Shown here: positions 1 through 6,068 of the stretch, piece after piece
How the letters are laid out: every line of letters begins with the position of its first letter
How positions within the stretch are numbered: position 1 is the first letter of the stretch
NCBI GenBank assembly: GCA_003455595.1
Contig: DMQT01000126.1
Location: forward strand, 1 to 6,615
Reading direction: 5' to 3'
DNA: 6,615 bases
Source of the DNA: Betaproteobacteria bacterium
GTDB taxonomy: Bacteria; Pseudomonadota; Gammaproteobacteria; Burkholderiales; Sulfuriferulaceae
Made by a program: the position numbers and the translations under genes
The notes under the pieces: model-generated
Database searches by the model: none
Told to the model about the DNA's origin: nothing
What the model saw: the letters and a program-made list of their open reading frames with translations, nothing else

Positions 1-216
1 CTTGGGAAAATAATCGGCCACGGCACCGGCAAACGCCGCCAGCAGGAGATACGGAAAATAAAAGAATACACGCAGCGCCGGGGTCGTCCAGGCGGCGGCG
101 TGTTGCTCTATCAGCAAGCCGATGGCGGCGATCAGTAAGGCGCTGTCTGCCAGAGAACTGAAAAACTGCGCAGCAACAACGTTGAAAAATGCCCGCTGGC
201 GCGCTCGGACTAACAC
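1..216 (-). CDS. lplT: Lysophospholipid transporter LplT-like MFS protein, N-terminal part (runs off the window)
   Basis: The first 72 codons of a major facilitator transporter; the rest lies beyond base 1. LplT flips lysophospholipids across the inner membrane for re-acylation. The reading starts VLVRARQRAFFNVVAAQFF and continues with SSLADSALLIAAIGLL. The second piece matches the first LplT helix, where E. coli LplT has a similar [20 protein letters not shown] pattern. A second helix follows (about residues 49-67), ending AGAVADYFPK, the usual LplT loop entry (ADSFAKG in E. coli). I chose GTG at 216 because it is the only good start after the preceding stop and leaves a 2-nt gap to it. No clear Shine-Dalgarno is seen, so translation may be coupled to the acyltransferase gene upstream. 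In many betaproteobacteria lplT is a housekeeping gene near alr, so its link to the cluster may be only positional. The family call is fairly firm; the exact substrate is not. Confidence 0.8.
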   Translation of the reverse strand, partial: MLVRARQRAFFNVVAAQFFSSLADSALLIAAIGLLIEQHAAAWTTPALRVFFYFPYLLLAAFAGAVADYFPK

Positions 217-218
217 CT

Positions 219-1070
219 CTAATAACCCAGAAAATGCTTGCGGTAACGCGTTGCCAGATCATCGACCCGTAACATCATCGGCAGGTCGGCGGTACTGAAT
301 GCCACATCCACGGCGGGCGGCCCCAGCAGGCGTGCGCCGCATCGCAGGTAGCCCTTTATCAGCGGCGGCGTGTTGCCACACTGCGCAGTGGCGGGCAGAT
401 GTTGGGTGAGCGTCTGATCGACGGCCAGTACGAGTCCGTTATAGGGTTGTACCTGCCATTTTGGCGCGACCAGATGGGTATGCTGTAAATGCTGCCACAG
501 GCTGTCAGCCGTCAGGCCGCCATCGTCCATTTGAACTGAAGCGCAGCCAATCATGGTTTTGAGACGGTGCGTCTGCATGTAATCGCCGAGCGCGGTCCAC
601 AACGCCATAATCACGCCGCCGGAACGCCAGTCTGCATGCACGCAGGAACGGCCAAGTTCGACTGCTTGCGCACGCAGCCGCTTTAACGGCGCAAGATCAA
701 ACTCGGTATCGGTATAGAAACCACCGGCACGGCGTGCCGCACCCGGTGCCAGCACGCGGTAGGTGCCGACCAGCATACCGGGCGCCGCGCCGGGTGCAGT
801 CGCAAGCCGAACCAGCACGTGGTCGCAGTAGGCATCAAACCGATCCACATCCAGGCCAGCAGCGGTGCCGACCGGCGGCGTCAAACGCGCGCCCATTTCT
901 TGCGCAAAAACCTGATAACGCAAGCGCTGGGCATCGCGCACGTCGTCCTCGCAATCTGCCCAATACACTTCGAACTGGCGGTCGTCGGTGCTGAAGCACG
1001 GCGGCCCTTTCAGCTCCTGCAGCCGTGACAACTGGCTTAAATCGCTGAAATTTCGGGTCTCAAGCAGCAT
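219..1070 (-). CDS. OlsB-like GNAT-fold N-acyltransferase (hemolysin-like acyltransferase)
   Basis: A 283-residue protein of the GNAT-fold acyltransferases that includes OlsB, which transfers a 3-hydroxyacyl chain from acyl-ACP to the alpha-amine of ornithine. Visible family blocks are RYQVFAQE (51-58), DAYCDH (79-84), VGTYR (101-105), VELGRSCVH (137-145) followed by WR, GCASV (175-179), PYNGLVLAV (209-217), PPLIKGYLRCGA (235-246) and FSTADLPMMLR (258-268). The length fits the family (about 250-300). The open frame extends to 1106, but the extra 12 residues overlap the upstream gene and look like shadow sequence. ATG at 1070 has a GAAG element 8 nt ahead and lies 10 nt past the ATP-grasp stop. 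No OlsA-type O-acyltransferase is visible in the window, so the product could be a lyso-lipid or an N-acyl amino acid. The acceptor need not be ornithine; it could be what the neighbouring ligase, methyltransferase or diiron enzyme makes. Family confident, substrate unknown. Confidence 0.82.
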   Translation of the reverse strand: MLLETRNFSDLSQLSRLQELKGPPCFSTDDRQFEVYWADCEDDVRDAQRLRYQVFAQEMGARLTPPVGTAAGLDVDRFDAYCDHVLVRLATAPGAAPGMLVGTYRVLAPGAARRAGGFYTDTEFDLAPLKRLRAQAVELGRSCVHADWRSGGVIMALWTALGDYMQTHRLKTMIGCASVQMDDGGLTADSLWQHLQHTHLVAPKWQVQPYNGLVLAVDQTLTQHLPATAQCGNTPPLIKGYLRCGARLLGPPAVDVAFSTADLPMMLRVDDLATRYRKHFLGY

Positions 1071-1080
1071 GACAGTGGCT

Positions 1081-2184
1081 TCAGTTAGACGGCGGATACA
1101 GCGCAATCAGGCGCCGCTGACGCCACCAAAGCAGCGCCAGTGCCAGCAAGCCGATGGGTTTAACGCCGTTGCGACGGCGCATGTCGCCGATGGCAAACAG
1201 GGCGCGCTGCTTGGCAAATATCATCCGGAATCCCTCAATTACACCGATATCCGGATCCCAGGCATGGATCGCTTCCGACCCCGCGCCATTGACTTCCATG
1301 ATGGTGAAACCGGTGCCGGCGCTTAAATCCTGCTGGCTGCCAAAGCGCACGTCGAAACGGCCACAGTAAAACGCCGGCATGTCGCGGGCGATGGCGTCGA
1401 TGGCGGCGGTCAGTTGCGGCGTGATGCAGGCCGCGCCATTGCGGTACAGCCCGCCGACCCGGGTCGAGCCAATGGTTGCCAGTCGCACCACTTCGCCCGC
1501 CAAAGGCACGCGCGCGTCGTCAACCGCGCATTCGTGATGCGCAGCATGCACCAAGCGGCGCGCACGTGGATCGTTTGCTATCAGCTGCGCGACGGTGTGC
1601 TGGCCATCGCCGCTGACGCGCGGGAAATAGCGCAAGGCGAGGCCGATAATGCGGCCTTGATCGGTAACGGGATCGCGCGCATAAAAAATCCCGGCTTCGC
1701 CCGCCTCCGGCAGATATTGTTGCAACACCACGTCTTCGTGCGCCGGAAATGCGGCCAGATAGGTATGCAGCGCTACCATATCCGCAATCAGCCGCACGCC
1801 ATAGCCACACAAGCCCAGGTTCGGCTTGGCGATGACGGGAAACGACAACCCTGCGCTGTCCATGCACTGCAGCAGCATGGCGCTCGACGGCAGAGTGGCA
1901 GTCGAAATGGCGCAATGCCGTGCCGTGGCGGCACGCGCCAGCGACCCCATGTCACGAAAGTATTCAAGCTTGCCTTCGCCCACCAAGCCGCCCGAGGTAA
2001 TCGCTGAGTTCGCCGCCGACGGCAAGGTGGCGCTGCGATAGCGCACGGCAAGGACAATCCATTGCAGCACCAGCGGAATGCAGATCAGCCAGGTTGGCAT
2101 GCGCTCAAGTGTGCTTCGGCGAGTACTGCCAGGGGCAGCAAACTCAATCGGCGGGCTGAGCGCCAGCTCATGCTCGTTACGCAT
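1081..2184 (-). CDS. Membrane-anchored ATP-grasp ligase (D-Ala-D-Ala ligase-like fold), substrate unknown
   Basis: A 367-residue ATP-grasp protein. ATP-grasp enzymes activate a carboxylate as an acyl-phosphate and join it to an amine or thiol. A hydrophobic helix at about 31-47 (TWLICIPLVLQWIVLAV) should anchor it to the inner membrane. Next comes a conserved-looking stretch, SAITSGGLVGEGKLEYF (60-76). The ATP-binding part has FPVIAKP with the likely ATP-contacting Lys120, a glycine-containing loop to Gly129, and QQYLP (155-159) at the hinge. The metal-binding part has GRFDVR (275-280) and MEVNGAGSEAIHAWD (296-310), with Glu297 and Asn299 as probable Mg ligands. A second hydrophobic patch (344-354) is followed by WWRQRR and the C-terminal YPPSN. 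Its ATG shares one base with the methyltransferase stop (TGATG), implying coupled translation. Automatic pipelines may call it D-alanine--D-alanine ligase, but the membrane helix and missing Ddl N-domain argue against peptidoglycan work. Fold confident, reaction unassigned. Confidence 0.8.
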   Translation of the reverse strand: MRNEHELALSPPIEFAAPGSTRRSTLERMPTWLICIPLVLQWIVLAVRYRSATLPSAANSAITSGGLVGEGKLEYFRDMGSLARAATARHCAISTATLPSSAMLLQCMDSAGLSFPVIAKPNLGLCGYGVRLIADMVALHTYLAAFPAHEDVVLQQYLPEAGEAGIFYARDPVTDQGRIIGLALRYFPRVSGDGQHTVAQLIANDPRARRLVHAAHHECAVDDARVPLAGEVVRLATIGSTRVGGLYRNGAACITPQLTAAIDAIARDMPAFYCGRFDVRFGSQQDLSAGTGFTIMEVNGAGSEAIHAWDPDIGVIEGFRMIFAKQRALFAIGDMRRRNGVKPIGLLALALLWWRQRRLIALYPPSN

Positions 2185-3203
2185 CAGACGGCCACCCTGC
2201 GGCGCGTCGCAACCAGACCGACGGCGGCAATGCGGTCGACGTGCGCATAGATTGGCCGCGACAGTTCGTCACCGAAGATATCCGGATCAATTTCCTGATA
2301 CGACCCCTCGCACCCGGCGGCGGCCAGCAGCGGCGTGAGCTCGGCTAAAAACGGATCGGTGCCGTCTAGCATGGCGACGCCGGTGTAGAGCAACAGGCGC
2401 CCGCCAGGCGCCAGGCGCGCCAGCGCATCCGCCGCGAAGCGCACGCTCAACGCGCGCCCCAGCCCTGCCCCGCCATGCCGATAGGCACGCTGCTGGGCAT
2501 CATCGAGAAACGGCGGATTGGCGATAATCAGATCGAAATCGCCCGCCACACTGTCCAGCGCGTCGCCCAGCGCAAGGTTTACGCTGACACCCGCGTGCTG
2601 CGCGTTGAGGGCGCTGGTGTCGAGCGCAATTTGATTGATGTCGTTCAGGGTGGCATCAACCACCAGCCCGGCCCGGCGCAGCGCACGCGCCACAGCAATA
2701 CCACCCGCCCCACTGCCGCAGCCGATATCGAGCAGGCGCAGCGGCACATCCGTGTTCGCATGGCTTATAACGGCAGGCAGATGGGATTGGACAAAACGGA
2801 CAAAACGATAGGTGTCGGGGCCAAAAAAAACCGCAGCCTGATCGGTGGTGGGAAACGCCGAGTGGGTAAACAGAAGGTCATCCAGGCTGGCGATGCGCAG
2901 AGTGCTTTTGAGGAATGCGCCGCGCCGCACCAGAATCCCGGCGTGCGTCATCAAATCGAGCAATTCCGGTGGTACGGCACCCGCCAAAAACGGCAAATTC
3001 CAGCCGAACACATCGCGCAGCGTAGTGCCAGGTTCGCCGCCGCGATAATCCAGCAGGCGCTGGTGGGTTAATGGTGTCGTGGTGGTGAAACGATAGCCCG
3101 TGTCGCCCACATGACGCAGCACACTGGCCAGCGAGTCTGACTGCGGGAATTCATCGTGGGTAGGTGCCAGGCTGTCAGCGGTCGTGTGATGGCTCAAGGT
3201 CAA
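2184..3203 (-). CDS. Class I SAM-dependent methyltransferase with NPPF motif
   Basis: A 339-residue protein with an N-terminal domain of roughly 150 residues and a C-terminal Rossmann methyltransferase. The SAM-binding motif I is LLDIGCGSGAGG (157-168), the acidic motif II is LNDIN (Asp188), the motif before the catalytic site is LALGDALDS, and the active-site signature is LIIANPPF (225-232). NPPF/NPPY methyltransferases usually modify a planar nitrogen (glutamine amide in PrmC, adenine or guanine in RNA/DNA enzymes). The target here could be a macromolecule or a small amine made by the cluster. The start is uncertain: the first possible start is TTG at 3203, which overlaps the stop of the diiron-enzyme gene. 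Another TTG lies two codons on, and a GTG is near residue 28. No ATG fits well. The end shares a base with the ATP-grasp ATG. The tight overlaps on both sides argue that it belongs to the same transcript and process, but a housekeeping role is not excluded. Confidence 0.82.
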   Translation of the reverse strand: MTLSHHTTADSLAPTHDEFPQSDSLASVLRHVGDTGYRFTTTTPLTHQRLLDYRGGEPGTTLRDVFGWNLPFLAGAVPPELLDLMTHAGILVRRGAFLKSTLRIASLDDLLFTHSAFPTTDQAAVFFGPDTYRFVRFVQSHLPAVISHANTDVPLRLLDIGCGSGAGGIAVARALRRAGLVVDATLNDINQIALDTSALNAQHAGVSVNLALGDALDSVAGDFDLIIANPPFLDDAQQRAYRHGGAGLGRALSVRFAADALARLAPGGRLLLYTGVAMLDGTDPFLAELTPLLAAAGCEGSYQEIDPDIFGDELSRPIYAHVDRIAAVGLVATRRRVAV

Positions 3204-4120
3204 GCCACCCGTTGCAGTCGGTCATTCGCCTGCCCAAGCGCAAACTGTGTGGTCTGGAACTCAAGCTGGTAGCGCGCATAACAGCGCTCACCACATAACA
3301 ATCGCATCAGCGCACCTTCGGCAATGAACGGCGTACAGGCCGGTGTGGCCTCGATCAATGGTCGAATGACTTCGGCAATCCAGCTACGCGCATGCGCCAC
3401 GTCGAGCACCGCATGCAATTCGAAATACGCCCGCGTGCGCCCATCCAGCCCCAGCCGTTGCATACCGAGCGCCACTTTTCGGGCACGCTCGGGCGCGGTC
3501 AATTCGATCACGCCGAGCGCACCGAGAGACTGATAGGCATAGCGGCGCGTGGTCGCCAGCCCTACCATGGTGTTGCTCAGCGCCAGCGATTCCCACACTG
3601 TGGCGTCGATAGCAGGCTGCAAATTGAGGTCGCTAACCATGCGCGCCAGCATCGGGCCATGCATCGCGGCGGGGCGGCCATGGCCCATTTCATCCCAGAA
3701 ATTACGCGCGCATTCGAGCTTGGCCTGCTCCGGCAGTTTCACCAGGGTATACGCCAGCAGGTCTTCAAACCCGGCTTCACCGGCGGCTTCCTGAGTGAGA
3801 AACAGGCGCAGTTGCTGCCGCGTAGCGTGTTCGGCCAGCCAGTCAAACAGGGTGTGTTGCTGCCCCGGGCCGGTCTCGACCAGCGCCTCGAACCAGGTGA
3901 TGAAACGCTCGGTGGCAAACGCAGGATCAGGCAGCAGGGACGCGACTTCGCCGCGTAGGGCTTCGAGAAACTGCCCCTCAGCCTGGCGATGGGCGTACTC
4001 GCTGTCCATATCCGCTTGCCAATCGGCAGGCGGCGTTGCCGGTGCCATCCGGAGCACATTGAACCGGGCAAGTTTCTGGTGGAAGGTTTGCGTATCGTCA
4101 GCGGCGAAGTCGGGGAACAT
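3200..4120 (-). CDS. Heme-oxygenase-like diiron oxidase/oxygenase (HDO; iron-containing redox enzyme family)
   Basis: A 306-residue, mostly helical protein resembling the 'iron-containing redox enzyme family' (heme-oxygenase-like fold binding two irons; characterised relatives include UndA, BesC, SznF and CADD). Likely ligand motifs occur in order: a Glu-rich helix QEAAGEAGFEDLL (110-122), NFWDEMGHG (140-148) giving ExxH with Glu144 and His147, Glu206 in GVIELTAPERARK, and ELHAVLDVAH (234-243) with His236, Asp240 and His243. Ligand numbering is my reading by analogy with UndA, not an alignment. HDOs activate O2 for C-C cleavage, desaturation or N-oxygenation of amino-acid or fatty-acid substrates, so the reaction cannot be fixed from sequence. 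ATG at 4120 was chosen because GGATG sits just ahead and the upstream TTG-started extension (to 4201) is Arg/His/Cys-rich shadow sequence. It is the first gene of the five-gene run and overlaps the methyltransferase start. Confidence 0.83.
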   Translation of the reverse strand: MFPDFAADDTQTFHQKLARFNVLRMAPATPPADWQADMDSEYAHRQAEGQFLEALRGEVASLLPDPAFATERFITWFEALVETGPGQQHTLFDWLAEHATRQQLRLFLTQEAAGEAGFEDLLAYTLVKLPEQAKLECARNFWDEMGHGRPAAMHGPMLARMVSDLNLQPAIDATVWESLALSNTMVGLATTRRYAYQSLGALGVIELTAPERARKVALGMQRLGLDGRTRAYFELHAVLDVAHARSWIAEVIRPLIEATPACTPFIAEGALMRLLCGERCYARYQLEFQTTQFALGQANDRLQRVA

Positions 4121-4272
4121 GGCGCATCCATTCAAAAAATTCGAAAGGCAGACCGTCTGGCGGGCGAGATCGCAATCAGGATGGCGGTGTTGTCTGGCCA
4201 AGCCTTGCGCTGTTGAGAAAATTTACAGCCGTCTGTTGCGGGTGTCTGTGCGGTAGCGCACGGGAACAATGC
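4121..4272. promoter_or_regulatory. Intergenic region likely carrying the promoter of the diiron-oxygenase operon, with repeated GTCTG words
   Basis: This 152-bp gap separates the CDF gene end from the HDO start and is the only sizeable gap upstream of the five-gene run, so its promoter should lie here. On the plus strand GTCTG occurs at 4155, 4192, 4231 and 4244, with CAGAC at 4149. CAGAC-C-GTCTG (4149-4159) is a perfect 5-bp dyad. Three GTCTG copies continue into a related GCGG word: 4155-4163, 4231-4241 and 4244-4253. These may be operator sites. An AT-richer patch lies around 4215-4225. I see no convincing -35/-10 pair, so promoter position is unassigned. Confidence 0.4.
4248..4261 (-). 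terminator. Weak hairpin just after the CDF gene
   Basis: A perfect 5-bp GC-rich stem with a 4-nt loop (GTGCG-CTAC-CGCAC on the minus strand) starts 11 nt after the TAA of the CDF gene. It could end transcription of the CDF unit. No T-run follows, so it would not be a strong intrinsic terminator; it may be a chance dyad. Confidence 0.2.
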
Positions 4273-5211
4273 TTACGGCTGGCTGGCGTGAATCACGGGT
4301 TCCATGTACACCATTTCCACTTGCGGAAAGGCCGCTAAAAAGGCGGCTTTAATCTGCTCCATATCGGTCAACAGCTTGATTGCTGACGGTTCGTTGCGGA
4401 ATTCCGCCTTGAGCAGCACAATCACCTGATCGCCTTGTTGCAGCGTGATCAGACTGTCAATCTGAATGATTTCCGGACTGTTTTCCAGAAACCGGGTGAT
4501 GGCCACCCGCACTTCTGGCGCCGCACTTTCACCCACCAGCAGGCTTTTGATCTGCACGCTCACGGTAATCGCCACCACGATGAGTAAGCCGCCGATGGCG
4601 ATGCTGCCGAGCGCGTCATACAGGGGGTTGCCGGTGAGGGCACTGGCAAGCACGGCGCTGAACGCGAACACCAGTCCGGCCAGCGCCGCACTGTCTTCTG
4701 CCGCGACAATCAGCAGTGCGCTTTGACGCGACTCCTTGAACCAGGTCCAGTAACTGCGTTCGCCCCTGACCTTGTTGATTTCGTGAACCGCCGCGCGCAG
4801 CGAGATGCCTTCTGCGAGGGCAGCAAACAGCAAAATTGCAATCGCGATGCCGGGCGACGCCAGTTGCACCGGGGCAATCAGCCGATCCACCCCTTCGTAA
4901 ATCGACAGCAGGCCGCCCATGCTGAACAGCATCAGCGCGACGATGAATGACCAGAAATAGATCACCCGCCCCTGCCCCAGCGGATGCCGCACCGACGGCG
5001 GCTTTCTGGCCTGGCTCAGCCCCAGCAACAGCAAGCCCTGGTTGCCGGTGTCGGCAATCGAATGCAGGCCTTCTGCCAGCATGGAACCCGAGCCGGTCAA
5101 CCCCCAGCCGACGATTTTTGCAATTGCGACGGCCAGATTAGCGCCCAGCGCGAAGTAAATCGACCGGGTTCTGCCCGAATGGGCTAACAGCGAGTGAGGC
5201 GGTTTAAGCAT
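4273..5211 (-). CDS. Cation diffusion facilitator (CDF) family metal transporter, SLC30A9/ZnT9-like
   Basis: A 312-residue inner-membrane transporter of the CDF family, which exports divalent metals (Zn, Fe, Mn, Co) by proton antiport. Six helices can be placed at about 18-38, 42-62, 85-107, 118-140, 165-192 and 198-225, followed by a soluble C-terminal domain of about 85 residues. Helix 2 has AEGLHSIADTGNQ with the metal-binding HxxxD pair His50 and Asp54. Helix 5 reads AEDSAALAG, so the usual HxxxD is replaced by Glu172-Asp173, as in the ZnT9-like branch as I recall it. DALGSIAIG (199-207) opens helix 6. ATG at 5211 is taken as start; a TTG two codons earlier (5217) is possible. The start lies inside the end of the 83-residue gene (8-nt overlap) and has no good Shine-Dalgarno, suggesting coupled translation. 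The metal is not evident. Gene symbols such as fieF would over-specify. Confidence 0.88.
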   Translation of the reverse strand: MLKPPHSLLAHSGRTRSIYFALGANLAVAIAKIVGWGLTGSGSMLAEGLHSIADTGNQGLLLLGLSQARKPPSVRHPLGQGRVIYFWSFIVALMLFSMGGLLSIYEGVDRLIAPVQLASPGIAIAILLFAALAEGISLRAAVHEINKVRGERSYWTWFKESRQSALLIVAAEDSAALAGLVFAFSAVLASALTGNPLYDALGSIAIGGLLIVVAITVSVQIKSLLVGESAAPEVRVAITRFLENSPEIIQIDSLITLQQGDQVIVLLKAEFRNEPSAIKLLTDMEQIKAAFLAAFPQVEMVYMEPVIHASQP

Positions 5212-5455
5212 CGGCAAAACCGGGATTGTGCTCGACGCCGATCAAGCGCGTGGTGCTGGGTGTCAGGCGTTTAATTGCAGGTATGTTTTTCAAATACTGC
5301 TCGACCCCATCCCATACCGGCGTGCCCTCAGCCTGCTGATTGCCCACCCCCCAACGCGCTATTTTGTATGATTCTTCGACCAGTCCACTCAGACGCATGT
5401 TGTAGAGCGCTTCTGCGCCAGGCTTGTTCGCATCGGTGGGGAAGTAAATTTTCAT
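5204..5455 (-). CDS. Hypothetical 83-residue protein preceding the CDF transporter
   Basis: I do not recognise this family. The protein is soluble-looking, with no signal peptide or membrane helix. It begins MKIYFPTDANKPGAEAL, has a central ESYKIARWGVGNQQ segment and ends EHNPGFADA. It has no cysteine and only one histidine, so it is not an obvious metal chaperone. The ATG at 5455 has AGGA about 12 nt upstream. The open frame runs on to 6013, but everything beyond 5455 is an Arg/Ser/Pro-rich shadow of the membrane-protein gene. Its stop overlaps the CDF start by 8 nt, so the two are almost certainly co-translated and may act in the same metal process. It is real on the basis of start context and overlap; function is unknown. 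Confidence 0.65.
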   Translation of the reverse strand: MKIYFPTDANKPGAEALYNMRLSGLVEESYKIARWGVGNQQAEGTPVWDGVEQYLKNIPAIKRLTPSTTRLIGVEHNPGFADA

Positions 5456-5567
5456 GACGAAACTTGTTCCTGTAATTGGCAAACCATTGCCAGTGCAGTG
5501 TTTCACACGAAACGGCACTTGCAGCGCCGCCCAAAAACGTCCTGACACGTCGTGTCGCGCATGCTGC
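5456..5567. promoter_or_regulatory. 112-bp gap with three short perfect dyads, probable promoter of the 83-aa/CDF pair
   Basis: The gap between the four-helix protein stop and the 83-aa gene holds three inverted repeats. These are GACACG-T-CGTGTC at 5544-5556, GTTTC-ACAC-GAAAC at 5500-5513 and TGGCAA-ACCA-TTGCCA at 5477-5492. The first, with the T5 run that follows on the minus strand (near 5531-5537), could also act as a weak terminator of the oxidase operon. The second and third are placed where operators for the downstream pair could sit. No clear -35/-10 boxes are seen, and no known regulator consensus was matched. Confidence 0.35.
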
Positions 5568-6068
5568 CTAAATCTTTTTGTCTTCGCGCTTGGCGTCGGC
5601 CATGGCCTCCGGCTCCAACTCCTCGGCCGAACGATTGAGATAAATGAAGAGGCCCCAGGCGGCAAGCAAGATGCCGACCGAAACCAGTAGGCTCGCCGCG
5701 TACGGAAGCTGTGCCGGGTTTTCATGCAGCGCCTGGAAGGTCGCAACGAGTCCTTCAATGGCCAGCGCGACGATAACGACGACAAAAAATCGCGACAGAA
5801 ACCGGCGCACGCGCGTTGGCGCACTGATGTCGGCGTTGCGAATGACCTCTTCCTCAAAAATGGTCTCGGCGATCTGTAACGCGACAACTGCGGCGGCCAG
5901 CAGACCCACCGCCTCGATGATGGCCTGGGCTGCCGCTTGATCCAGACCGCCGACAAAGGCCAGCCAGCCAGTGCGCGTGGCAATGGCGATGAGCATGAGT
6001 GCAGCACAGGCAAACAGGAAAGCCATCACCCCATGAACCACCTTGAAAAACCGCATCCAGACGTTCAT
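5568..6068 (-). CDS. Hypothetical four-helix membrane protein in oxidase operon
   Basis: A 166-residue integral membrane protein that I cannot assign to a named family. Four hydrophobic helices are visible at about 10-31, 48-68, 94-113 and 122-144. Between helices 2 and 3 is an acidic-then-basic loop (FEEEVIRNAD, then RVRRFLSR). The C-terminus is a charged tail rich in Glu, Asp and Lys (146-166), probably cytoplasmic. His12 near helix 1 and His115 after helix 3 are the only histidines, so it is not an obvious heme protein. ATG at 6068 was chosen over a GTG two codons earlier because it forms a perfect ATGA overlap with the preceding mini-gene, with AGGGTG just ahead. Position suggests an accessory or assembly role for the oxidase upstream. 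Confidence 0.75.
   Translation of the reverse strand: MNVWMRFFKVVHGVMAFLFACAALMLIAIATRTGWLAFVGGLDQAAAQAIIEAVGLLAAAVVALQIAETIFEEEVIRNADISAPTRVRRFLSRFFVVVIVALAIEGLVATFQALHENPAQLPYAASLLVSVGILLAAWGLFIYLNRSAEELEPEAMADAKREDKKI

Noticed and set aside
1071..1106. 12-residue extension of the acyltransferase overlapping the ATP-grasp gene
   Set aside because: ATG at 1070 sits just after the ATP-grasp stop with a GAAG site; the extension does not resemble the family N-terminus.
1414..2007. Plus-strand open frame of 197 residues opposite the ATP-grasp gene
   Set aside because: Arg/Gln/Ala-rich with no domain; shadow of the ligase.
1081..2184. Calling the ATP-grasp protein a true D-alanine--D-alanine ligase (ddl)
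   Set aside because: It has a membrane helix and lacks the Ddl N-terminal domain, and it sits in a lipid-like gene context rather than a cell-wall cluster.
2475..3071. Plus-strand open frame of 198 residues opposite the methyltransferase
   Set aside because: It is the complement of a clear methyltransferase with SAM and NPPF motifs. No recognisable domain on this strand; typical high-GC shadow.
3392..3958. Plus-strand open frame of 188 residues opposite the diiron oxygenase
   Set aside because: Arg/Gln/His-rich, no domain, lies fully within a gene with conserved ligand motifs on the other strand.
4121..4201. 27-residue N-terminal extension of the diiron oxygenase from a TTG
   Set aside because: Composition looks like shadow sequence (Arg/His/Cys), and the ATG at 4120 has a plausible ribosome site and starts a sensible protein.
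5456..6013. Long upstream extension of the 83-aa frame (would give 269 residues)
   Set aside because: It lies antiphase to the four-helix membrane gene and reads as Arg/Ser/Pro-rich low-quality sequence. The plausible start is ATG at 5455.
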